Source: Planctomycetota bacterium
GTDB taxonomy: Bacteria > Planctomycetota > GCA-002687715 > DRQF01
Reading direction: 5' to 3'
Assembly (NCBI GenBank): GCA_015485455.1
Contig: WFTN01000161.1
Span: 1-6,713, forward strand
DNA: 6,713 bases
Of the stretch, positions 1 through 5,598 are shown in pieces (position 1 is the first letter of the stretch; every line of letters begins with the position of its first letter). The translations under genes were made by a program, and so were the position numbers. A model generated the notes under the pieces. It saw nothing but the letters and a program-made list of their open reading frames with translations, searched no databases and was not told where the DNA came from.

Positions 1-855
1 AATCGCACGCCTTTGGCCCCTTATGTTCGTGACTTCAATCAGTACAGCCAAGTCTCTGATCACAATATTGATCCGGCGACAGATGATCAGCCATTCTTCT
101 TTTATACCCTTCCCTTTCTTGATGCCCTTCAATTTTGGCGGCCATCGATTGTTTCTGACAACACAGCTTGGGCATCACTTGCAGTGAGCTTGTTCGTCAT
201 AGCGGTGCTTGTGGGAATTCTATTTTACTTGCCGCTCCGGCGAGTTCGTCGGATGGTAAGTGCCCGTGATCGGCTAACTCTCTTGGAACAGGTTTTCTTT
301 TGCGCCATTGGCGCCGGATTCATGTTTATTGAGATTTCTTTACTTCAGCGGCTTTCTCTTTTCTTGGGCCATCCGACCTTTGCGCTTACGGTCGGGTTGG
401 CGGGCCTTCTGGCCTGGACTGGAGTGGGCGCCAAACTGAGTGGCATTTTCTCAAAGAAGTGGGCCGGAGAGAATTGGTTGGAATTTGCTCTCTATGGACT
501 TTTGCTCGTCGTCGCCGTGTTCAGTTACTTAGTGCCAACACCGGGGGCGTGGGCGGCCACATGGACCAGCCCACAGCGGGTTGGCTTGGTACTCCTCTAT
601 TTGGCACCCATAGGAGTTTCCCTGGGGATACCCATGGCAGCCGCAATGGGAGCTTTGGGAACCAACAGGCGCGACACGATTGCCTGGGCTTGGGGCCTCA
701 ATGGTGCCAGCGGGGTATTGGCATCGGTGGTCGCCATCGTCGTTGCCATCACCATGGGGTTTACGGCTTCCTATTTCCTGGGTTGGCTGTTCTATCTTTG
801 CGCGGCCCTAGCTTGGAAGGCTCATCGAATGGGGGAAAGATCAGTGAAAGAATGA
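1..855 (+). CDS. Spermidine-synthase-like multi-pass membrane protein, C-terminal part (5' end outside window)
   Basis: The reading frame is open from the first base and stops at TGA 853-855, giving 284 residues. An in-frame TTG at position 13 is internal, not the start. Residues 28-34 read DDQPFFF, the usual end of the Rossmann-like spermidine-synthase/methyltransferase-type domain in large membrane proteins of this family. About seven hydrophobic segments follow, at roughly 55-77, 97-116, 125-145, 161-179, 193-215, 237-254 and 256-273. The stretch GAGFMFIEISLLQR with LFLGHP (about 104-125) and WAWGLNGASGVL (about 229-240) are, from family memory, hallmarks of these proteins. Their function is poorly known; polyamine synthesis should not be assumed, because the part that would hold the catalytic residues is missing here. 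The gene converges on the esterase gene with 18 nt between stop codons. Family placement is fairly sure, function is not. Confidence 0.8.
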   Translation, partial: NRTPLAPYVRDFNQYSQVSDHNIDPATDDQPFFFYTLPFLDALQFWRPSIVSDNTAWASLAVSLFVIAVLVGILFYLPLRRVRRMVSARDRLTLLEQVFFCAIGAGFMFIEISLLQRLSLFLGHPTFALTVGLAGLLAWTGVGAKLSGIFSKKWAGENWLEFALYGLLLVVAVFSYLVPTPGAWAATWTSPQRVGLVLLYLAPIGVSLGIPMAAAMGALGTNRRDTIAWAWGLNGASGVLASVVAIVVAITMGFTASYFLGWLFYLCAALAWKAHRMGERSVKE

Positions 856-858
856 GCC
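819..858. repeat. Inverted repeat spanning the stop of the first gene; weak terminator candidate
   Basis: GGCTCAT at 819-825 and ATGAGCC at 852-858 are perfect 7-bp inverted arms separated by 26 nt. They lie over the last codons of the upstream gene and just beyond the 3' end of the convergent esterase gene, where a terminator for the minus-strand transcript could sit. Against this, the loop is long and no clear T-run follows on either strand, so the role is uncertain and the match may be chance. Confidence 0.25.
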
Positions 859-873
859 AACCTGTCGAGTGAA

Positions 874-1794
874 TTACTTTGTTTTCTTGGGTGTTGTGGT
901 TTTGATCTTGGGGCGAGGGTGAGACTTGAAGAACTTCCAAATGATCTTTGTAGCATTGATGGAACGGCTGCCGTCGTGAGGCCATTCGTGTCCTCCGCCC
1001 TCCAGGCTATAAAGCACCACCTCTGTCTTGTTCTTGCCATGAGCCCAAGTGTCGACGTGGATTCGTCCTTTTGCGGAGTCTTTGCGTTTCCGCTCTGAGC
1101 AGCTGTTGTACTTGGCGAAGAATTCAGCACTCTCCATGGCCGAGCGAGGCCCCACGAATGCTGCCTTCTTGCCATAATTTCGATCGTAACCTACCACTTG
1201 ATCAGACATGCCGTGAATAGCGATGACCGACACCGACACCTTCGGACCAACACGATCGATGAATAGGCCAGAGACGGGGCCGATGGCTGCAACCTTGTCC
1301 CCATGGGCGGCGGCGAAACAGTAACTCATGTAAGCTCCGCTACTATGACCAGTCATGAACACTTTGTTCTTGTCGATACGATGTTCTTTGATGAGGCTTT
1401 TAATGAGCTTGCTCAGAAACTTGCAGTCTCGTGAATTCTGCCAACCCCAAGATTCCCAAGCCGCGGGCGACCCTAAGGCGGCGGGGAAGACGGCGATGAA
1501 GTTCTCCTTATCGGCAAGGTGTTTCCAGTCGCCGTAGTAAGGACCTGATGCGATGCGAGGTGTTCCACCTCTTCCATGGAGCATGAGCACCATGGGGATG
1601 AGCTTCTTTTGCTTCTTATTATATCTCTTGGGTAAGTGGAGTATGTAGGTTCGCTTTTTCTTTCCGACTTTGATGGTGCGGTCTGTCGTCCGCGATTTTT
1701 GGGCACTCACGGTCTCGGCTGGCAGGATCATGAATGCTGTGATCATGAGCCCTAAGGCAAAGCAAGGGAGCCTGAAAGAATACTGGGGAACCAT
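874..1794 (-). CDS. Secreted alpha/beta-hydrolase esterase (PHB depolymerase / LpqC / feruloyl esterase type)
   Basis: This 306-residue protein probably hydrolyses ester bonds in an extracytoplasmic substrate. A signal peptide covers residues 1 to about 31 (hydrophobic core, then AETVSA before QK). The mature part shows an alpha/beta-hydrolase fold: oxyanion-hole segment HGRGG (73-77), nucleophile elbow GHSSG (149-153, Ser151), acid in HGMSD (Asp198) and catalytic His in GGGHEWP (His269). WGWQNSRDCKFL (about 116-127) sits where LpqC-type enzymes carry their conserved W...DDVxFL motif. ATG at 1794 is chosen over an in-frame TTG at 1800 because GGAG lies six bases upstream of that ATG. The chain is rich in Lys/Arg and ends in a basic tail (KTTTPKKTK). 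It is transcribed divergently from the peptidase gene. The substrate (polyester, feruloylated or acetylated polysaccharide, or other) cannot be read from the sequence; a depolymerase role is only the family name. Confidence 0.85.
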   Translation of the reverse strand: MVPQYSFRLPCFALGLMITAFMILPAETVSAQKSRTTDRTIKVGKKKRTYILHLPKRYNKKQKKLIPMVLMLHGRGGTPRIASGPYYGDWKHLADKENFIAVFPAALGSPAAWESWGWQNSRDCKFLSKLIKSLIKEHRIDKNKVFMTGHSSGAYMSYCFAAAHGDKVAAIGPVSGLFIDRVGPKVSVSVIAIHGMSDQVVGYDRNYGKKAAFVGPRSAMESAEFFAKYNSCSERKRKDSAKGRIHVDTWAHGKNKTEVVLYSLEGGGHEWPHDGSRSINATKIIWKFFKSHPRPKIKTTTPKKTK

Positions 1795-1800
1795 GGACAA

Positions 1801-1804
1801 CTCC
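1801..1804 (-). promoter_or_regulatory. Ribosome binding site of the esterase gene
   Basis: On the minus strand GGAG occurs with a six-base gap before ATG at 1794. It decides the start: the in-frame TTG at 1800 directly abuts this element and could not use it. Confidence 0.6.
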
Positions 1805-1932
1805 GGTCTGGGTAACTCAAGGCATGAAATTCTATCCTATACTGAAAACCCGGTCCATCAGCGCTATTTTCCTTTCTCATCGTTCCCATTCAAACTAACA
1901 TTCGCACTGCCATGAGTTTCTTGTTTCTTTCC

Positions 1933-1940
1933 GGGGAAGG
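1933..1940 (+). promoter_or_regulatory. Ribosome binding site of the M14 peptidase gene
   Basis: GGGGAAGG ends nine bases before ATG at 1950. An in-frame TTG at 1944 is only three bases from it, so ATG 1950 is the better start. Confidence 0.5.
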
Positions 1941-1949
1941 TCCTTGTTT

Positions 1950-3569
1950 ATGCAAACCGCCAGCCGTGCCGCCTTGTTCTTTTTCTTCCTCGCGATTTCC
2001 TTGTTGAGTACGAGTTGTGCGGTCACGGAGGTGGGGGTGAAACAGGCGATAGACCTGCCCTGTATCGCCGAATCCAGTCAATGGCAGGGTACGGGGCGCC
2101 ACGCTGACGTTCTTGAGTTCATCGAAGAGCTCCAATCAAGATCGCCTGTACTTCGTGTCACCAGCATGGGCTATTCCACCGAAGGTCGATGTTTGCCACT
2201 GTTGATTCTGGCGGACCCTCCGGTGGCAAGCCCGGAAGAGGCACGGGCAAGCGGGAAACTCGTTGTCTATGCCCAAGGGGGCATTCATGCCGGTGAATGC
2301 TGCGGCAAAGAAGCTTTGCAAATGTTGGCTCGTGAGTTGGCATTGACCCCCAAACACCCTTTGCTAAGCAACCTCATTATTCTGTTGGCTCCGATCTACA
2401 ACCCTGATGGTAATGAGCGGATGGCCAAGAACAATCGGCCCGGGCAAGCCGGACCAGCACTTGGTATGGGACAACGGGCAAACGGCCAGGGTTATGATCT
2501 CAATCGAGACAACACCAAGTTAGATAGTCCCGAGGCCCAAGCACTGGCGCAGATGATGACAGATTGGGACCCCTATCTGGTCATTGACACCCATACGACC
2601 AATGGATCTTTCCACCGGAATACTCTGACCTTCGATGGCCCCGTGAATCCCGCCGGTGACCAAGCCATCATTGATTTTGTCCGCAATACTTATTTGCCAA
2701 CGGTCAGTCGGTCCTTGGCAGATGAAACTGGCTATAAGACAACTTTCTATGGCAACTACAATCGCAACAAGACCCGCTGGACGACTTATGATGGCAGACC
2801 CCGATTCGGCACCCGCGCTCGGGGGATTCGGGGGATCATTTCGATTCTTACAGAGGCCTATAAGTATGCTTCCTACAAAGACCGTGTTCTGTGCACCAAA
2901 GAATTCTGCCGCCATCTCTTAACCTACGCCTCTGAACACGAAGGGGATATTCGGAGATTGATTGAAGAGGTTCGGCAGCGCGCCGTCTCCTTGGGTGAAA
3001 GGCCAGCCCAAGAAAATGTTGTTTCCATTCGGGCTCGGGTGGCACGTATTCCCAAAGACTTGGTTCTGGATGGTTGGGTCGAGAAAGTCCCAGTGGGGGC
3101 TGATCCAAAACGAACCCGGCCAAAGCCCACCGCGGAAGAAGCCACCTATACCATGGAACATTGGGGAGCCTACCAATCAGATTTGGATGTCTTGCGGCCT
3201 GTGGCCTATGTCTATCCCACAGACATGGTGGGGCTAACATCGAAACTCAGGCAACATGGAATCATGGCCGAGATTTTACCAACCGGGAGTCTAGTCAACC
3301 TGGAGATCTACCGGATCAAGAAGTTAACCCAAGCTAAGAGAATCTATCAAGGACACCGACAAGTTACTGTTGAGGTCGAGCCTCGACAAAAGGAGTATCG
3401 CACGACCAGGCCGATGGCGCTGGTTCGGACGTCTCATCACTTGGGCAACTTGATTGTCTACTTGTTGGAGCCCCAGGCCGACGATGGTTTGACCTCGTGG
3501 GGACACTTTGACGGTATCCTGAAGGAAGCCAGTGACTTTCCTGTTTGGCGGGTGATGTCACCGTTCTGA
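1950..3569 (+). CDS. Exported M14-family zinc carboxypeptidase-like protein
   Basis: This 539-residue protein is a probable zinc metallopeptidase acting outside the cytoplasm. The N-terminus (MQTASRAALFFFFLAISLLSTSC) is a signal peptide ending at Cys23. It may be a lipoprotein signal, but Ser rather than Leu sits at -3 of the putative lipobox (Leu is at -4), so type I cleavage is possible. M14 signatures appear in order: zinc motif HAGE (His113, Glu116), NPDG (151-154), LNRD with Asn185-Arg186 (equivalent to the carboxylate-binding Asn-Arg of carboxypeptidase A), zinc ligand His215 in DTHTT, and catalytic Glu302 in LTEAYKY. All main catalytic residues are therefore present. About 200 further residues follow the catalytic domain and close with a DDGLTSWGHFDG-like motif (about 511-522) that I associate with large M14-like bacterial proteins. 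Peptide substrate and specificity are unknown. It converges on the polyferredoxin gene with a 19-nt gap. Confidence 0.88.
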   Translation: MQTASRAALFFFFLAISLLSTSCAVTEVGVKQAIDLPCIAESSQWQGTGRHADVLEFIEELQSRSPVLRVTSMGYSTEGRCLPLLILADPPVASPEEARASGKLVVYAQGGIHAGECCGKEALQMLARELALTPKHPLLSNLIILLAPIYNPDGNERMAKNNRPGQAGPALGMGQRANGQGYDLNRDNTKLDSPEAQALAQMMTDWDPYLVIDTHTTNGSFHRNTLTFDGPVNPAGDQAIIDFVRNTYLPTVSRSLADETGYKTTFYGNYNRNKTRWTTYDGRPRFGTRARGIRGIISILTEAYKYASYKDRVLCTKEFCRHLLTYASEHEGDIRRLIEEVRQRAVSLGERPAQENVVSIRARVARIPKDLVLDGWVEKVPVGADPKRTRPKPTAEEATYTMEHWGAYQSDLDVLRPVAYVYPTDMVGLTSKLRQHGIMAEILPTGSLVNLEIYRIKKLTQAKRIYQGHRQVTVEVEPRQKEYRTTRPMALVRTSHHLGNLIVYLLEPQADDGLTSWGHFDGILKEASDFPVWRVMSPF

Positions 3570-3588
3570 TTCTTGCTGCATGGGGCCG

Positions 3589-5430
3589 CTAATTCTTCTC
3601 TTTGCTTTTCTTCAATTCCTGAATGACGAATTGAGCTTGGGGATCGCCGGGATGTTCCTTCAGGATGATTTGGGCAGCGGCTTCGGCTTCCTTTCTGTGG
3701 CCGAGTTGGAGGCGAATCATGGCGATGGAAACAAGAGTCTGGTGACGCTCTCTTCCCTTGGTGTGAGAAACAATGGCCTCCATAGCTTCAACGCCTGCTA
3801 AGGGGTTTTGCGTACGTTGGGCGTAACTCAGTTTCTGCCTCTGATAGAGGATGTTATCGGGTTCCAATTCGATGGCTGGCTTCAGGGCTTCAAGAGCCTC
3901 TTTCCACCTTTGCTGAAAGTGGAGGACGCTGGCTAGGTCGGAATGACTTCCTGCGTGACTTGGATCGATTTTGGTGGCCCTGGTGAGCTCCTTGATAGCT
4001 TGCTCAGGTTTTCCAAGAGCCATGGCCAGCCCTGCCAACCGTGCGGGGTAACGGACGTCAGAGAACAAAGAAAGACTCTCTGCTTTGGCGAAGGCCGACA
4101 TGGCCTTTTTGCCATTGGTCTTCACTTTGTCTGGGAGCAGATCTTTGTTGCGCTCCCAAGCCCAACGAGGAACATCGGTTTGATTGAAGGCAAAGTTTCC
4201 CTGAAAAGTGTAATACTGCACCAAGCCACTATGGCCCACGAAGAGGAGCCAGAGGGTCGCTATTCCCAAGAACCAGCGACCGCTTTTTGTCCATTGGCCA
4301 TGGCTCCGAAGAGCGTGGTTGGTGATGTGAAGAGTGTCAGATTTTTGGCCACGAATCATGAGGCCAACGACAAAAGCAGTCAGCGCACTGAGGGAGAGAG
4401 AAAAGAGCATGGGCGATTGACCATGCAGAGAAGTAGCCCAAGTCGCAAAGGTGTCTGGCAAGCCAGCAAAGATAGTGAGAGTTAAGACGAATGCTATCAC
4501 CATAGCCAGATCGGTTGCGAGGTCGAAGCCGAAGGGCAATTTGGCCCTTTTCTTACTCTTGGCCCGTGCCAGAAGAGCCGGCTTGCCAAAGCCGAAGTAA
4601 AGCGCTTCTTCCGGGCATGAACTGATGCAGTCCAGGCATTTCATGCAACCAGCATTGACCACCATGCCGAACTGTTGAATTTCGTGCGTCACTTGAACAT
4701 TACTGGTACAAACGGCGGTGCAATGGCCGCAAGCTTTGCAAGCATCCGTGACGCGGATTCTTCCGGGAGCAAGCTTTTCACCGAGGGCGAAGACGCCCCC
4801 GTAAGGGCAAGCGTAGGTGCAGAATCCTTTGGCGCCCAAGACGTAAACCATCAAGAACCCGGAGACGGCAAAGGTGGCAATGGTGAGCCAAGGTCCCGGA
4901 AATGTCTCCCAGAATTCCTCTTTGATAAAGCCAGCGCTGAAATCGGGGGCTCCCAAATCGTTGCGGTGTCGATAAATGAGAGGCATGCCGAACATGACAA
5001 ATGCCGCACCGAAAGGGATGAGAGTTAAGAACCGGGAACGCAATGGGCGCGGCTTGATGCCAGCTCGTTTGAGGAGCCAGGCACAGAAATCTTGGACGGC
5101 CACCATGTGACATGCCCAACCGCAAAAGAACCGCCCGAAGATCAAAACGGAAACAGTTGAGATGATCATGAGGATGGCCCCGGCGTTGACCAGGCCGTCC
5201 CGCAGGGTGTACATGGCCTCGCTCGGCTCCAACGGCGAGACCGTGGAACCACTCATCTTCCAATGCAAGATGTGAGCCAATGCCAGGACGTGAATTGCGA
5301 TGAGGACAATGGCCCGCCTTCTGCCCATCCGTGATTTGCGAACTTGACCCCGAACAGGAGGGCCTTCAGCGTAGATCGCTTTGGGCAAGGCCGGATGATT
5401 GCATGATTCCTTACCCTGATTGCATGCCAT
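3589..5430 (-). CDS. NapH/CcoG-type membrane polyferredoxin with C-terminal TPR domain
   Basis: This 613-residue protein probably carries electrons at the inner membrane. About seven membrane segments lie near residues 39-57, 81-101, 134-151, 181-199, 303-323, 339-358 and 386-404. Two Cys pairs follow segments 2 and 4: CGWACH (Cys103, Cys107) and CTYACP (Cys204, Cys208), as in NapH, NosR and CcoG. Two ferredoxin motifs follow: CX2CX2CX3C at Cys231/234/237/241 (without the usual trailing Pro) and at Cys262/265/268/272 (followed by Pro). Residues from about 450 to 605 form TPR-like helical repeats (for example ALGKPEQAIKELTRATKIDP and RWKEALEALKPAIELEPDN). The Arg/Lys-rich segment before helix 1 suggests N-in, which places the clusters in the cytoplasm and the TPRs in the periplasm. 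The N-terminus has an extra CNQGKESC pair. No napG, nosZ, ccoNOP or other redox partner is visible in the window. ATG 5430 is preferred; GTG at 5445 would add five residues, and neither has a strong ribosome binding site. It is not a full CcoG, as the C-terminal domain differs. Confidence 0.85.
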   Translation of the reverse strand: MACNQGKESCNHPALPKAIYAEGPPVRGQVRKSRMGRRRAIVLIAIHVLALAHILHWKMSGSTVSPLEPSEAMYTLRDGLVNAGAILMIISTVSVLIFGRFFCGWACHMVAVQDFCAWLLKRAGIKPRPLRSRFLTLIPFGAAFVMFGMPLIYRHRNDLGAPDFSAGFIKEEFWETFPGPWLTIATFAVSGFLMVYVLGAKGFCTYACPYGGVFALGEKLAPGRIRVTDACKACGHCTAVCTSNVQVTHEIQQFGMVVNAGCMKCLDCISSCPEEALYFGFGKPALLARAKSKKRAKLPFGFDLATDLAMVIAFVLTLTIFAGLPDTFATWATSLHGQSPMLFSLSLSALTAFVVGLMIRGQKSDTLHITNHALRSHGQWTKSGRWFLGIATLWLLFVGHSGLVQYYTFQGNFAFNQTDVPRWAWERNKDLLPDKVKTNGKKAMSAFAKAESLSLFSDVRYPARLAGLAMALGKPEQAIKELTRATKIDPSHAGSHSDLASVLHFQQRWKEALEALKPAIELEPDNILYQRQKLSYAQRTQNPLAGVEAMEAIVSHTKGRERHQTLVSIAMIRLQLGHRKEAEAAAQIILKEHPGDPQAQFVIQELKKSKEKN

Positions 5431-5466
5431 CGCATATTCTCTCACAAAGATCTCGTATCAACTCAG

Positions 5467-5484
5467 CGTGTTTATGTTAACACG
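5467..5484. promoter_or_regulatory. Candidate operator: inverted repeat CGTGTT-N6-AACACG
   Basis: Arms CGTGTT (5467-5472) and AACACG (5479-5484) match perfectly around six bases. An overlapping 8-bp palindrome TGTTAACA lies at 5475-5482. The site sits 37 bp upstream of the polyferredoxin start, where a dimeric regulator could act. It does not match the FNR consensus TTGAT-N4-ATCAA. The regulator is unknown. Confidence 0.3.
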
Positions 5485-5527
5485 TTTCACGGCTGATATT
5501 GTCTCCTTTGATCTCGACATAAGGACG

Positions 5528-5550
5528 CAGGATGGGAGATCTTAATCCTG
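5528..5550. repeat. Inverted repeat CAGGAT-N11-ATCCTG
   Basis: Six-bp arms at 5528-5533 and 5545-5550 flank an 11-base spacer that itself contains the AGATCT palindrome. It lies about 50 bp upstream of the sulfatase-like gene. It could be an operator or a small stem-loop, and no T-run follows to make it a terminator. Confidence 0.3.
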
Positions 5551-5560
5551 TGCAACTTTG

Positions 5561-5589
5561 TTAGTATGGTAACGCGAAGCTTTTAGAAT
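5561..5589 (+). promoter_or_regulatory. Possible promoter of the sulfatase-like gene
   Basis: TAGAAT at 5584-5589 differs from the -10 consensus at one base, and TTAGTA at 5561-5566 lies 17 bp upstream as a poor -35. The -10 ends nine bases before ATG 5599, so a transcript from here would have almost no leader. That fits the absence of a Shine-Dalgarno sequence before this ATG. The call rests only on consensus likeness. Confidence 0.22.
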
Positions 5590-5598
5590 TCACCGGGC

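Larger units (their letters stand above)
1795..1949. other. Divergent intergenic spacer between esterase and M14 peptidase
   Basis: This 155-bp spacer must hold the 5' signals of both flanking genes. Apart from the two ribosome binding sites I see only an AT-rich patch around 1828-1848. On the minus strand it reads TATAGGATAGAATTT and could contain a -10 element for the esterase gene, but no convincing -35 partner stands out. There is no clear RNA element. Confidence 0.35.
5431..5598. other. Divergent intergenic region with clustered short inverted repeats
   Basis: This 168-bp spacer separates the polyferredoxin (-) from the sulfatase-like gene (+). It contains two 6-bp-arm inverted repeats (listed separately) and three copies of a GATCTC/GAGATC core at 5449-5454, 5510-5515 and 5536-5541. 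AAGATCTC (5447-5454) is the exact reverse complement of GAGATCTT (5536-5543), so each flanking gene has GAGATCTT on its own coding strand. The layout would fit shared regulation, but the elements are short. Confidence 0.35.

Noticed and set aside
1..855. A true spermidine synthase for polyamine biosynthesis
   Set aside because: Only the membrane C-terminal part is present and soluble spermidine synthases have no such segments; the relation is at family level only.
459..872. A 137-codon plus-strand frame overlapping the first gene
   Set aside because: The overlapping frame holds conserved membrane motifs of the spermidine-synthase-like family; this one is Gly/Arg/His-rich without any motif.
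2520..2915. A 131-codon minus-strand frame opposite the M14 peptidase
   Set aside because: The plus strand carries zinc ligand His215 and catalytic Glu302 in this stretch, so the opposite frame is a shadow.
3551..3562. GGTGATGTCACC near-palindrome at the end of the peptidase gene
   Set aside because: It is too short for a stable terminator hairpin (four-bp stem) and is explained by coding sequence.
3612..3634. TCAATTC-N9-GAATTGA inverted repeat just after the peptidase gene, considered as its terminator
   Set aside because: The stem is AT-rich with no following T-run on the plus strand, and it lies inside the 3' coding part of the polyferredoxin gene.
3943..4485. A 180-codon open frame on the plus strand, antisense to the polyferredoxin gene
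   Set aside because: The minus-strand frame encodes clear TPR and membrane segments here; the antisense product has no recognisable domain and looks like a shadow.
4778..5263. A 161-codon minus-strand frame overlapping the polyferredoxin in another frame
   Set aside because: It is out of frame with the Cys motifs and membrane helices of the real gene, and its Arg/His/Pro-rich composition is typical of a frame-shifted shadow.
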